From NCBI RefSeq assembly GCF_000504245.1, contig NZ_KI632509.1, positions 1,735,723 to 1,799,722 on the forward strand: DNA of 64,000 bases. Direction: 5' to 3'. Position 1 is the stretch's first letter. The number at the start of each line of letters is the position of its first letter. This document shows positions 18,238 through 27,730 of the stretch, in pieces. The DNA comes from Haloechinothrix halophila YIM 93223 (GTDB lineage Bacteria > Actinomycetota > Actinomycetes > Mycobacteriales > Pseudonocardiaceae). The position numbers and the translations under genes are program-made. The notes under the pieces were generated by a model, which saw nothing but the letters and a program-made list of their open reading frames with translations, was not told the DNA's origin and did not search any database.

Positions 18238-20616
18238 ATGGATCGGCACAAGTGCGAAGAGAACCGGCTCGCCGACGGACCGCTTGAGGAGCTGCTTTCG
18301 GCCGCGCGCGCGACACGGGACGCACGGTTCGGGACGAGGGTGACCTACTCGCCGAAGGTGTTCATACCGCTGACGATGTTGTGCCGCGATCGGTGTGGAT
18401 ACTGCACCTTCGCGAAGTCACCCGCGCGTACGGACGCCCCCTACCTGACCCCCGATGAGGTGCTGTCGATCGCGATGCGAGGCGCAGAGGCAGGATGCCA
18501 CGAGGCGCTGTTCACGTTGGGTGAGTACCCGGAGGATCGCTACCCGGTAGCGCGGGAGTGGCTAACCAAGCATGGATATAGCTCCACAGTGGACTACCTA
18601 GCCGCGATGTGCGAGCTGGTCCGTGACGAAACCGGGTTGCTCCCGCACGCGAACGCGGGTGCGCTGAGCAAGGACGAGCTCGCGCGGCTGCGAGAGGTGT
18701 CGGCCAGCCAAGGAATGATGGTGGAATCTCTCAATCGGGATCTGGCAGCTCATCGCGGTGCTCCTGACAAGTGGCCGGAGCGGCGATTGGCGACGCTGGA
18801 AGCAGCTGGCGAGCTCGCTATCCCGTTCACCACCGGAATCCTTGTCGGAATCGGAGAGTCCCGCGGCGACCGACTGCATGCGATCCGCGCGATCGCGGAA
18901 TCGCACCGGCGCCATGGCCACGTCCAAGAAGTCATCGTGCAGAACTTCGTGCCAAAACCGGACACCGCGATGCGTAACGCGGCGCCGTGCGAGCCGGAAG
19001 AGTTTCTCCGTGCGATCGCGATGGCACGCGTGGTCCTCCCTCCCGATGTTCACCTGCAGGCTCCGCCGAATCTGGTCGACGACTTCGGATCCCTGTTGGA
19101 CGCGGGCATCGATGACTGGGGTGGTGTATCCCCGGTTACGCGTGACCATGTCAATCCGGAATGCGAGTGGCCGGAGCTGGAACGGCTCCGGACGGTGACG
19201 GAACGGCGAGGCAAGGTGCTCGCGCCTCGGTTGACGGTCTATCCGGAGTTCGCGGAAGCCGCTCCGTACTGGCTGGCCGATGGCATGCGGTTCCCGGTGC
19301 TTGATCGTTCGGACGCGGCGTACCTCGGCAGGGACGATCCCGGTGCGTTGTTCCCTGAGCGGCACAAGGACGCACACAATGTGGGCACGGGAGCCGAGGT
19401 GAAGCTGACCGGCAGGAGCTCGACCGCATGGTATTCGGGAGCGGTCGGCACGCCTCCGGCCCTTGTTCCCGGACGCGCTGATGCGAGCGTGACGGGAGCG
19501 GTTCGGGAGACCCTACGGTCGGCTCTGGCCGGCGAGGAGCTGGGTGAGGCCGAGATCGTCACCTTGCTCTCCGCGCGTGGCCCTGAAGTCGCGGCTGTGG
19601 CCGAGGTAGCTGACGAACTTCGCGCCACCGCCGTGGGCGACGCTGTGACGTACGTGCGCAACCGCAATATCAACTACACCAATGTGTGCACGTTCAAATG
19701 CCGGTTCTGCGGATTCGCCAAGGGACCGTTGTCGTTGAACTTGCGTGGCAAACCGTACCTGCTTGACATGGCGGAGATAGCCGAACGCGCTCAGGAGGCG
19801 TGGGAGCTCGGTTGCACCGAGGTTTGCCTGCAGGGCGGGATCCATCCCAGCTTCGATGGTGAGCACTACATCGAGGTGTGCCGCGCGGTGAAGCGAGTGG
19901 TCCCCGAGATTCATGTTCATGGCTTCACCGCACTCGAGGTGACCGAGGGAGCGCGCAGGCTCGACGAACCACTGGAGAGTTACCTGAAGCGGTTGAAGGA
20001 TGCCGGACTACGCTCGTTGCCTGGTACGGCTGCCGAGATCCTCGACGACGATATCCGGGCGATACTGTGTCCGGACAAACTCAGCACAGAGGAATGGCTT
20101 GAGTGCCACCGTGTCGCTCATAACGTGGGATTGCGTTCCAACATCACGATGATGTTCGGCTCGGTTGAGCAGCCGGTGCATTGGGCGCGGCACATGCTGC
20201 GAACTCGTGAGCTGCAGCGAGAGACGGGCGGTTTCACCGAGTTCGTCGGTTTGCCATTCGTGCACATGGCGGCGCCCATCTATCTCAAACGCCAGGCCCG
20301 CCGTGGTCCTACCTGGCGCGAGGTCGTCCTCGTGCACGCGGTCGCTCGCATCGTCTACCACGGGCTCATCGACCACATTCAGGCGTCCTGGGTCAAGATC
20401 GGCCTGTCCGGCGTCAGCCAGCTCCTGCGGGCCGGTGTCGATGACGTCGGGGGCACTCTGATGGACGAGAACATCAGCCGCGCGGCGGGAGCGAGTCATG
20501 GCCAGCAGATCGACGAAGCTCGACTCGCCGACATGGTGTCTGGCCTCGGACGTCGACTCGCACGCCGAGACACCCTCTACCAGCTTGTAGAACCGACGGC
20601 AGCCAGACTCCGATGA
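18238..20616 (+). CDS. fbiC: 7,8-didemethyl-8-hydroxy-5-deazariboflavin (FO) synthase, bifunctional CofG/CofH
   Basis: Makes FO, the chromophore of coenzyme F420, from the ribityl-diaminouracil precursor and tyrosine. It holds two radical-SAM modules with their CxxxCxxC cysteines at about C49/C53/C56 (CRDRCGYC) and C484/C488/C491 (CTFKCRFC). The N-terminal half is CofG and the C-terminal half CofH (LQGGIHPSFDG, GTAAEILDD). At 792 residues it is shorter than many actinobacterial FbiC proteins because the N-terminal leader is brief. ATG 18238 has GAAGGG upstream; an alternative GTG 18178 would overlap sdaA. The gene follows sdaA closely and ends at a strong hairpin. Each turnover consumes SAM, which ties it to metK. 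Confidence 0.95.
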   Translation: MDRHKCEENRLADGPLEELLSAARATRDARFGTRVTYSPKVFIPLTMLCRDRCGYCTFAKSPARTDAPYLTPDEVLSIAMRGAEAGCHEALFTLGEYPEDRYPVAREWLTKHGYSSTVDYLAAMCELVRDETGLLPHANAGALSKDELARLREVSASQGMMVESLNRDLAAHRGAPDKWPERRLATLEAAGELAIPFTTGILVGIGESRGDRLHAIRAIAESHRRHGHVQEVIVQNFVPKPDTAMRNAAPCEPEEFLRAIAMARVVLPPDVHLQAPPNLVDDFGSLLDAGIDDWGGVSPVTRDHVNPECEWPELERLRTVTERRGKVLAPRLTVYPEFAEAAPYWLADGMRFPVLDRSDAAYLGRDDPGALFPERHKDAHNVGTGAEVKLTGRSSTAWYSGAVGTPPALVPGRADASVTGAVRETLRSALAGEELGEAEIVTLLSARGPEVAAVAEVADELRATAVGDAVTYVRNRNINYTNVCTFKCRFCGFAKGPLSLNLRGKPYLLDMAEIAERAQEAWELGCTEVCLQGGIHPSFDGEHYIEVCRAVKRVVPEIHVHGFTALEVTEGARRLDEPLESYLKRLKDAGLRSLPGTAAEILDDDIRAILCPDKLSTEEWLECHRVAHNVGLRSNITMMFGSVEQPVHWARHMLRTRELQRETGGFTEFVGLPFVHMAAPIYLKRQARRGPTWREVVLVHAVARIVYHGLIDHIQASWVKIGLSGVSQLLRAGVDDVGGTLMDENISRAAGASHGQQIDEARLADMVSGLGRRLARRDTLYQLVEPTAARLR

Positions 20617-20644
20617 GCACGGAGTGCATGGATGTTGGCGCCGC

Positions 20645-20679
20645 CCGCCGGGAGCATCGTACCCCGATGCTCCCGGCGG
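20645..20679. terminator. Terminator after fbiC
   Basis: A 15-bp perfect stem (CCGCCGGGAGCATCG and complement) with a 5-base loop, 28 bp after the fbiC stop and facing the convergent gene cluster. It probably works in both directions. Confidence 0.8.
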
Positions 20680-20786
20680 CGGGCCCGTTGATCAGGAACT
20701 TCGGCGCTCGAACTGGTGAATGCGGAGAAACGTCGGCTCCCGGGCACGTCGCGTACCCGGGAGCCGGAGAATACTAGCGAGTTCGG

Positions 20787-21665
20787 CTATGTTGATGCGG
20801 CCGATGTGCGTTCGACGCGCTTCAGCGCACGGCGGATCAGCGTGGGCAGCACCTCAAGGCGGTACCATCCCGGTGCGTCCAAACCATCGCGTGCGGTGCA
20901 TTCGGCGGCAGCCGCGGCGCCCGCTCGGTCGATCACCGTGTCGTGGAGCGACTGGCCGGTGAGTTCAGCCGCGGCGGCTTCGCACAGCCGTGCCACCGGC
21001 TCGACGCTACCCGCCGCGATTCGCGCACCTCCCACGGTGCCATCCTCGTCGAGGTCTATCGAGACACCGACATTCGCGATGGCGTACTCACCTGCCGCGC
21101 GAACCGTGATTCGCTCGAATGCCGAGTGCCGAGTGGACGGTGCTCGCACAGTCACCCGGGTGATGAGCTCACCCGTCGGCCGGTTGCCGCGGGACGCGAG
21201 GTAGGACTGGATGTCGAGGCGACTGAACCCTGTCGGGGTGCACAGCTCGAGCTCGGCGTCGGCCGCGAGCAGAGCTGGTACAAGGTCGGCTTCGGCAAAA
21301 GCTGTGGTCGCGATGTTTCCACTGAGGGTCGCGGTGTTTCGCACCTGGGGAAAGGCGGACACGCCTGCGGCCTCCGCGACGCACGAGAACGCCGTGCCGC
21401 CGTTGATCGCCGCGATGTCGGAATGAGTGAGCATCGCACCGAGGGTGACGTCCTTACCGGTGCCCACCTCTCGCAGTCCGGTGAGATGGTGGAGTGATAC
21501 GTAGTTCGATCGTTGCTGCTCTCTGCGCAAGTGTGCTCGCAGGATCCACGTGCCACCTGCCAGTACCTCGCTGTCCGTGCCGAGTTCGGCAAGGAGACGA
21601 GCGGCGTCTCTGGGTGAGGTTGGCCAGTGCACGATGGGGCGCGTGTTGTTGAGGATCGTCGACAT
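20787..21665 (-). CDS. Xanthine dehydrogenase-family FAD-binding subunit
   Basis: Medium, FAD-binding subunit of a molybdenum hydroxylase (292 residues, normal size). VLAGGTWIL (about residues 36-44) and the flavin motif TLSGNIATTAFAEADLVPALLA (around 113-134, shortened relative to classical TIGGNIAxxxPxxD) are visible, with a CO-dehydrogenase FAD C-terminal domain at the end. The best partner is the large subunit at 1-1572, although that gene lies on the opposite strand 19 kb away; a small [2Fe-2S] subunit is not in the window. It is last in a three-gene operon after hydantoinase and DUF917 genes. Confidence 0.87.
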   Translation of the reverse strand: MSTILNNTRPIVHWPTSPRDAARLLAELGTDSEVLAGGTWILRAHLRREQQRSNYVSLHHLTGLREVGTGKDVTLGAMLTHSDIAAINGGTAFSCVAEAAGVSAFPQVRNTATLSGNIATTAFAEADLVPALLAADAELELCTPTGFSRLDIQSYLASRGNRPTGELITRVTVRAPSTRHSAFERITVRAAGEYAIANVGVSIDLDEDGTVGGARIAAGSVEPVARLCEAAAAELTGQSLHDTVIDRAGAAAAAECTARDGLDAPGWYRLEVLPTLIRRALKRVERTSAAST

Positions 21666-21691
21666 CGGGCTGCCCTCCTTGTCGGTGCCGG

Positions 21692-22801
21692 TTACAGTAC
21701 GGTGGCCTTCGTCCGCTGCTCGAACGGGACGAACTCCTCGTCGAGGCCGAACGCGCTCGGGCCGATGACATTGAGCGCCTCGGGCGTGCGCATCATTTGT
21801 GGTGTGGCTATCGCGAAGACGCGGACACGTTGCCCGTAACGCAGCGCTTCGGCGGTGATCGGTTCACCGGTTTCCAGGTGGAGGACGGTGATCAAGTCGG
21901 GTACCACGACTCGCGTGTTTCCGTCGACCCTGGCAACGAGAAACTCGTTCTGGAAGTCGATGGTGCAGGTCGAGTCGGTGTCGAATCCGGTGATCGTGGC
22001 GGTCCCCCTGGTGAAACCTTCGACGGTTCGACGTTCAACGTCGACGATCTTTCCGGTGAAGATGGATTCGCCATGTCCGTACAGTGTGTCGGTGAGGGCG
22101 TCGCTGAGGGCTTCTGCGGGATCACGGTGGTTCTCCCTGGCTTCACGCAACGTGCGGCCGAGTCGCAATGCGAGTGACAGTGTCCCTGGTATCGCCGTCC
22201 TGCGAGCCTCGGCGCCGTTCATCGAGTATTCAGCGATGTAGCTGACTCCGCCGACCTTGATCGCCAGAACTCGCGCCCATCCTTCGAGGCTCTTGTTGTC
22301 GTCACCGGTGTCGAGTATCGCGGTGTGCCCGTGCTCGTCGGAGATCGCCAATGGCGATCCGGTGACGCCGTAGATCGCGAAGGTCTCCATTTGGAGTTCG
22401 GGGAAGGCCCGCCCCATCCCGTCCGCATCGACGACCGGAATTCCGAGTTGTGAAGCGACGAACAGCGGGATGGTTGAGTTGATACCGCCGCATTCGATGG
22501 GCATCGTCGCGGTGGCCTTACATCCCAGGTGGCGTTCCAATGCTTGTAGCGCACTGACCGGTTCAGTGCCGCGTGGTAGTCGCTCTACAAGTACGCTCGG
22601 TGCTCCGATGAGCGCGGTGGGGATGATGAGACTGTCGTCGCTGAGTTCGTCGGGACTGATGACTGTGACCGGGCCGTTTCTGCGCAACGCCTCGGACACC
22701 AGCGTGCGGCCGATCGTCGGATCTCCGCCGCCGCCGGTACCGAGCAGCGCGGCACCGCGTGCGAGGTCACCGAGGTCGTCAGGGGTGATTTCGAAGGCCA
22801 T
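21692..22801 (-). CDS. DUF917 (S-methyl-thiohydantoin desulfurase-like) family protein
   Basis: A 369-residue protein with the DUF917 opening LLGTGGGGDP (about residues 19-28), MPIECGGINSTIP (about 101-113) and DADGMGRAFPELQM (about 126-139). The family (COG3535) is now described as S-methyl-thiohydantoin-desulfurase-like after a member in ergothioneine breakdown, and it very often sits beside hydantoinase/oxoprolinase genes, as here. Function in this organism is open: it may act on a hydantoin-like ring or a thioether of one. It is 53 bp after the hydantoinase gene and 26 bp before the FAD-subunit gene. Confidence 0.82.
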   Translation of the reverse strand: MAFEITPDDLGDLARGAALLGTGGGGDPTIGRTLVSEALRRNGPVTVISPDELSDDSLIIPTALIGAPSVLVERLPRGTEPVSALQALERHLGCKATATMPIECGGINSTIPLFVASQLGIPVVDADGMGRAFPELQMETFAIYGVTGSPLAISDEHGHTAILDTGDDNKSLEGWARVLAIKVGGVSYIAEYSMNGAEARRTAIPGTLSLALRLGRTLREARENHRDPAEALSDALTDTLYGHGESIFTGKIVDVERRTVEGFTRGTATITGFDTDSTCTIDFQNEFLVARVDGNTRVVVPDLITVLHLETGEPITAEALRYGQRVRVFAIATPQMMRTPEALNVIGPSAFGLDEEFVPFEQRTKATVL

Positions 22802-22854
22802 GTTGTGTCCTTCCGGACGGGTTCGGCAAGAAGATGGTCAGCGAAAGTGGGTCA

Positions 22855-24408
22855 TTACGAGTTGTCGAGGATCAGGTTTCCTACGGCGCGCACCCTGACT
22901 CTGGTCGCGTTGCCAGGCAGGTAGGCGATCGGAACTTCCTCGACGTCGACGATCTCGACCGATGTGGGGTCGGCGCCCGCCGCGACGGCCTTGTCCACAG
23001 CCTCGTGCTTCGCCGTGTCGAGAACCTCATCTCGCTGTCCCGGGGCGATGGGAAAGATCCGATCAACTTCGCCACCGATCTGAGCGATAGCCGCGCCGAC
23101 CGCGTTGGCTACGGAGTAGTGGTCCGGACGCACCACCTTGGCGGCGCCGGCGAGTTCGTCGGGTAGCAAGATGCTCCCGCCGCCGACCAGTGCCACCGGC
23201 ACCGGGTTCGAGCTGGTTCGCATCCGGTCGACGGTGGTCGCCACCTGTTCGGCGATCGCGTCGAGCCCGGCCCGGACGAACGCGGAGTCGATGTGGCCAA
23301 CCAAGCTCGGATCACCGATGGCGGCTTTGCCCGCCGCCACCGCGAGATCGGTCGCCGTCATGGTCTGCCCGCCAAACACCATGGCTTCGTCACGCAACCG
23401 GTAGCCGACACTGTCCGGACCGACCGTCACGGTCGCGTTCTCTTCCCGTACGCGGCTGCCGCCGCCTATTCCGACGGACAAGACGTCGGGCATGCGGAAG
23501 TTGGTGCGTACCCCACCGACACTTACCTCTGCGGTCGCCTCCCGAGGGAACCCGGACCGCAAGATCCCGACATCGCTCGTGGTTCCACCGACATCGACTA
23601 CGGCACAATCTTCGAGTCCGGACAGAAACGCGGCACCGCGCATCGAGTTCGTAGGGCCGGAAGCGAACGTGGCAACCGGGTACTCCCGCGCGTAGCCTAC
23701 GTCCATCAGAGTCCCGTCATTCTGGCTCAGGTAAAGTGGGGCGTGAATACCAGCGTGCGCAAGTGTGGTTGCAAGGCCGGTACATACCTGGTCGGCCAGT
23801 TCGCGCAACGCCGCATTGATGACGGTGGCGCTCTCGCGCTCGAGTAGGCCGATTCTGCCGATCTCGTGAGAGGTGCTGATATGCACGCTGGGCAGCTTCT
23901 CCCGCAAGAGCGCGGCCACTTCGGCTTCCATCTCGGCGTTCACCGGGCTGAACACCGATGAGATCGCCACGGAGCGAATGCCATGTTCGCCGAGATCAGC
24001 CGCGACTCGGTTGATCTCGGAGTAGTCGAGCGCGGAGATCGTTGTACCGTCGAACTCATGGCCGCCGTGGCAGAGATATCCTCGCGCGCTTATCGCCCTC
24101 AGGAGGTTGTCGGGCCAGCCCACAAGTGGGGGCAGTGCCTCAGTGACCGGTAGCCCGAGTCGGACGACGGCCGTAGGGCAGAGACGGTCAGCCTCGACGA
24201 TGGCATTGATGAAGTGCGTGGTGCCAATCATGACCGCTTGGATCGATGCCGGTTCGAATGAATGCTTCCGTCGCAGCTCGTTAAGCGCGTCACTTATGCC
24301 GCTGGTGACGTCAGCGCTCGTTGCCGATTTGGTCTCCGCGAGAATTGTGTTTCCGCTGAGGAGAACGGCGTCGGTGTTGGTTCCGCCGACATCAATTCCA
24401 ATACGCAT
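22855..24408 (-). CDS. Hydantoinase/oxoprolinase family protein (HyuA-like)
   Basis: ATP-dependent amidohydrolase family opening imide or lactam rings (hydantoins, 5-oxoproline). The ASKHA-fold phosphate loop is at the start (RIGIDVGGTNTDAVLL), with IGTTHFINAI near residue 70 and VVDVGGTTSDVG near 275. The 517-residue length fits the single HyuA subunit found with DUF917; the separate HyuB subunit is absent. ATG 24408 is where the family begins, though the frame stays open 42 bases upstream. It is the first gene of the minus-strand operon hyuA-DUF917-FAD subunit, transcribed from the 24409-24955 gap. Confidence 0.87.
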   Translation of the reverse strand: MRIGIDVGGTNTDAVLLSGNTILAETKSATSADVTSGISDALNELRRKHSFEPASIQAVMIGTTHFINAIVEADRLCPTAVVRLGLPVTEALPPLVGWPDNLLRAISARGYLCHGGHEFDGTTISALDYSEINRVAADLGEHGIRSVAISSVFSPVNAEMEAEVAALLREKLPSVHISTSHEIGRIGLLERESATVINAALRELADQVCTGLATTLAHAGIHAPLYLSQNDGTLMDVGYAREYPVATFASGPTNSMRGAAFLSGLEDCAVVDVGGTTSDVGILRSGFPREATAEVSVGGVRTNFRMPDVLSVGIGGGSRVREENATVTVGPDSVGYRLRDEAMVFGGQTMTATDLAVAAGKAAIGDPSLVGHIDSAFVRAGLDAIAEQVATTVDRMRTSSNPVPVALVGGGSILLPDELAGAAKVVRPDHYSVANAVGAAIAQIGGEVDRIFPIAPGQRDEVLDTAKHEAVDKAVAAGADPTSVEIVDVEEVPIAYLPGNATRVRVRAVGNLILDNS

Positions 24409-24955
24409 TAACGTAACCCCACGTTTTGTTCGGGTTGTACGGATGATCAATTGTCATCGGGTTCTCTATCGAGGCAGGAGCCTCGTGTCGCCGTGGTTGT
24501 TGTGCCTCCGGTAATGGGGAACGCGGCGCTTAGGTCACTGACGTAGTAGAGGCCCATGCAGTACTTACACCAACAGGCTAGTGCTCAGCCGTACGCCGCG
24601 TCCCTAGCTGAGCTGTAGAAAGTCAATCACTCAATTAGTGCAGAGCGCTGGCGTTTACCACGTGGCCACCGCGAGGAACGCCACTCCATGTCGCTGTTTG
24701 GTCACAGGCACAGTCTGCCCGGCGGAAATTTGTGGAGAAATAGTAAATCACGGTCTTCTAATGGTTTCTCGTATTCGGTACTGTCTTTTCAGGTCAATTG
24801 ACGATGCACTCGCAACGCGTGCGACGTGCAGATGAGCGGCGAGCTATTACGCGAAATGCATCAGGTGTTACATATGCGGCGATGTAGAGCGCGCTGTTCC
24901 GGGTTGTTCTCGGACCGTAATAGCGACAACGTGACGAGTGCTGGTGGTGAGCCGG
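24409..24955. other. Intergenic divergent promoter region without a supported gene
   Basis: A 547-bp gap between the divergent hydantoinase operon and fgd. It is clearly more AT-rich than the flanks and has only short open frames with no recognisable product. It must hold promoters for both directions, but I cannot fix -10/-35 boxes with confidence. Confidence 0.6.
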
Positions 24956-25960
24956 ATGGTATTGAAAATTGGCTACAAGGCTTCGGCCGAGCAGTTCGGT
25001 CCGCGTGACCTTGTGGAGTTCGCCGTCCTCGCGGAACAAGTTGGGCTGGATAGCGTCATGGTGAGCGATCACTACCAGCCATGGCGGCAGAACGGCGGTC
25101 ACGCACCATTCTCCCTCGCGTGGCTAGCCGCCGTCGGTGAGCGGACGTCACGTGTCGTTCTCGGCACGAGCGTGTTGACTGCGACGTTTCGGTACAACCC
25201 TGCCGTGTTGGCGCAGGCGTTCGGCACGCTCGGTTGCCTGTATCCCGGCAGGATTGTGCTCGGCGTCGGCAGTGGGGAGGCGCTGAACGAGGTCGCCGTC
25301 GCGCGCGTGAAGTGGCCGGGATTCAAGGAACGGCTTGCGCGGCTGCGGGAAGCCGTTGACCTGATGCGGATGCTGTGGCGTCGCGAGCGGGTGACGTTCG
25401 ACGGCGAGTATTTCCAGACTCTCGATGCGACAGTGTACGACCGGCCCGATGAGGGAATACCGATCTACATAGCCGCGGGTGGGCCAGTGATGGCGCAGTA
25501 CGTGGGCGAGCAGGCGGACGGGTTCATCTGCACCAGCGGTAAGGGGATGGAGCTCTATACCGAGAAGCTGTTGCCAGCTGTCGCCGAGGGTGCCAGAAAC
25601 AGTGGCCGCGAGTTGCGGGATCTCGACCGCATGATCGAGATCAAGCTGTCTTTCGACCCTGATGCGGACAAGGCCATGGAGAACACGCGCTTCTGGGCGC
25701 CACTGTCGTTGACTCCGGAGCAGAAGGCGGGCATCGAAGATCCAGCCGAGATGGAGAAGGCGGCCGACGAGCTACCGATCGAGCAGGTCGCTCGCCGCTG
25801 GATCGTCACATCGGATCCTGAGGAGGCGCTTGCGCAGATCAAGACTTACGTTGATGCGGGCTTTGATCATCTTGTCTTCCACGGTCCTGGCCACGATCAA
25901 GAACGGTTTCTGCGGAGCTTCGCTGAGCAAGTTCTTCCCGGGTTGCGGGCGTTGAGTTGA
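24956..25960 (+). CDS. fgd: F420-dependent glucose-6-phosphate dehydrogenase
   Basis: Oxidises glucose 6-phosphate to 6-phosphogluconolactone while reducing F420. The 334 residues follow mycobacterial FGD1 almost motif for motif: GYKASAEQF at the start, SDHYQPW with the catalytic His (H39), GSGEALNE with the catalytic Glu (E108), TSGKG, a Lys in PEQKAG and an Arg in ARRWIV that bind the substrate phosphate in FGD1, and [11 protein letters not shown] at the end. ATG 24956 gives the FGD1 N-terminus. The stop is followed closely by cofC, so cofactor synthesis and reduction are co-expressed. It supplies F420H2 for enzymes such as the one at 14217-15203 (inference). Confidence 0.93.
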   Translation: MVLKIGYKASAEQFGPRDLVEFAVLAEQVGLDSVMVSDHYQPWRQNGGHAPFSLAWLAAVGERTSRVVLGTSVLTATFRYNPAVLAQAFGTLGCLYPGRIVLGVGSGEALNEVAVARVKWPGFKERLARLREAVDLMRMLWRRERVTFDGEYFQTLDATVYDRPDEGIPIYIAAGGPVMAQYVGEQADGFICTSGKGMELYTEKLLPAVAEGARNSGRELRDLDRMIEIKLSFDPDADKAMENTRFWAPLSLTPEQKAGIEDPAEMEKAADELPIEQVARRWIVTSDPEEALAQIKTYVDAGFDHLVFHGPGHDQERFLRSFAEQVLPGLRALS

Positions 25961-25980
25961 TGGTGCGGAGGGAAGACGCT

Positions 25981-26727
25981 GTGAACGACTGGAGCATCAT
26001 CCTGCCGGTGAAATCGTGGACGTCGGCCAAGAGCAGAATGCTACTAGATCTGGGTTTCGCCGAACGAGTCACCTTGGTACAGGCACTCGCGAAAGACACG
26101 CTGCGCACGATCTGCGACATGCCAGAGGTAGGCAAGTGCTTTGTGGTGGCCCCGCCGGAGGTCCTGGCGGATCTCGCACGGACAGTTGGTTCGAGACGGT
26201 TTCGCGCGGTGGAGGACCACACGGGTGGTGAAGGACCGGATCCGTTGAACTCCGCATTCCGGCAGGGGCGTGCGGCTGCTGTGCAGGAAGGTTATCGACA
26301 GGTCGCTTTGCTGGTCGCTGACCTGCCTGGGTTGACCGCGCAGGGACTACGCGATTTCCTGCGATCCGTTCCGCGGCGGTCACCGGCGATGGTGCGAGAT
26401 AGTGCCGGGACTGGCACCACTGTTCTCGCCAGTCGTAGCGCTGAGTGGCTGCGTCCTGAGTTCGGATCGGGGTCGGCTGAGCGGCATGTTGGTGCGGGCG
26501 CTGTTGACGTGACGTCCCAGTGTGATCCGTGGCTGTCGCACGATGTGGATACGCTGTGGGATCTGTGGGCGACACGGGTAACGCCTGGGTCCTTTCTGGA
26601 GCACTGGTTCAGCAGATGGAGTGCGCTGCCGGTCGGCTCAGGCGAATCGTCTCTTCGAGTGCCCACCCAGTTCCGCGGCTCGTCATCGGATCAGCATGCC
26701 TATCCGCCCAGCAGCGGCATGGGGTGA
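25981..26727 (+). CDS. cofC: Phosphoenolpyruvate/2-phospho-L-lactate guanylyltransferase of F420 synthesis
   Basis: Activates PEP (FbiD type) or 2-phospholactate (CofC type) with GTP for the F420 side chain. The nucleotidyltransferase opening IILPVKSWTSAKSRM (about residues 5-19) and the metal-site segment ALLVADLPGLT (about 109-119) are clear. GTG 25981 is preferred because GGAGGGAAG sits 8 bases upstream; an earlier ATG at 25960 overlaps the fgd stop but lacks a ribosome site. The protein is 248 residues against about 210-220 for relatives, the extra part being a C-terminal tail. The GTP-transfer partner genes fbiA and fbiB are not in the window. Confidence 0.88.
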   Translation: MNDWSIILPVKSWTSAKSRMLLDLGFAERVTLVQALAKDTLRTICDMPEVGKCFVVAPPEVLADLARTVGSRRFRAVEDHTGGEGPDPLNSAFRQGRAAAVQEGYRQVALLVADLPGLTAQGLRDFLRSVPRRSPAMVRDSAGTGTTVLASRSAEWLRPEFGSGSAERHVGAGAVDVTSQCDPWLSHDVDTLWDLWATRVTPGSFLEHWFSRWSALPVGSGESSLRVPTQFRGSSSDQHAYPPSSGMG

Positions 26728-26761
26728 TGACCCACTGTTGGCCCTGAGCTACCACGCTCAA

Positions 26762-27730
26762 CTACCTGTGTTGCTTCGTTAGCCGCATGACGCGTGTCGG
26801 GCCGATACCACGCAGCGTGTGCGTTCCGGCCGGGTGTAGTGCGTACTCGGCCTTGGTACTGAGTTCGGTCGCCAGCTGCTGCGTCGTGAGGATGGTGGCG
26901 GGTTCGGCCAGACGTGTGAGTCGGCTGGCGAGATTCACGGTTGGGCCGAATACGTCGCCGAGATGACAGATGATCGGGCCGTAGGTGAGACCGATACGCA
27001 CGGCGGGTATGTCGCGGTCATTGTCAAAGGTGGCGATGAGTTCGGTAGCGATCTCAGCGAGAGTGTCAGTGTCGGCGGCGGCGAAAAGAATTTCGTCACC
27101 GAGAAGCTTGATAATAGTGCCGCCGTGTGCGGTGATGGTGTCAGCACCGCGTCCTTCGAATCGTTCGATGATGTGCGTGAGCTCGGTTTCGGACGTGCGG
27201 TTGCTGAGCTCGGTGAATCCGACCATGTCGGCGAATCCCACACCGAGGGTCGTCGGGCTGGTTCCGTCGTGATGCGCGTTGAGACGGTTTAGCGCGGCGC
27301 GCAGATGGCGTCGCCAGGCGTAGCCGAAGAGCCATTCGAGATCGTGGCTCACGCGGGTGGTGTGCTGTCGTGCCTCCGCGGACTTGTCGTGATCAGGGTT
27401 GTCGCGTTGGTCGGATGGTTCGTAGTGGAGTTCGACATGGGATGCGGCCAGTCGGGACATTGCCCGTCCAAGCAGCCTGGTGAAGTGGACCACCTGTGGC
27501 TCACTGACCGTGTCATCTGCGACCAGGCTTGTCAGAATGCGAAGAGCATTGATGTCTGAGGCGGTGAACTCCACCTCAGACTCATCGACGTTGGCGAAGC
27601 CGAGAGCGCGCCAGAATCTTCGGGCGCGGTGGATCTGTACGTCTGTGGCCGCGGCGACATCACGGCTCGTGTAGTTCCGTGGTTCGCCGAGTATGTCGTC
27701 GGCCAGCGATCTGTCGATGGAATGGGTCAC
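26762..27730 (-). CDS. Class III adenylate/guanylate cyclase
   Basis: A 322-residue protein with a helical N-terminal regulatory domain (about 1-150, like mycobacterial Rv1264/Rv2212-type cyclases) and a C-terminal cyclase domain. Catalytic elements are present: metal Asp in FADMVGFTEL, the second Asp and the purine-specifying Lys in IIKLLGDEILF, and the Asn/Arg pair in VNLASRL. So it is expected to be active. No membrane segment is seen. The GTG start overlaps the deoR stop by 4 bases, so it is the second gene of a deoR-cyclase operon, suggesting second-messenger control around carbon metabolism. Confidence 0.88.
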   Translation of the reverse strand: MTHSIDRSLADDILGEPRNYTSRDVAAATDVQIHRARRFWRALGFANVDESEVEFTASDINALRILTSLVADDTVSEPQVVHFTRLLGRAMSRLAASHVELHYEPSDQRDNPDHDKSAEARQHTTRVSHDLEWLFGYAWRRHLRAALNRLNAHHDGTSPTTLGVGFADMVGFTELSNRTSETELTHIIERFEGRGADTITAHGGTIIKLLGDEILFAAADTDTLAEIATELIATFDNDRDIPAVRIGLTYGPIICHLGDVFGPTVNLASRLTRLAEPATILTTQQLATELSTKAEYALHPAGTHTLRGIGPTRVMRLTKQHR

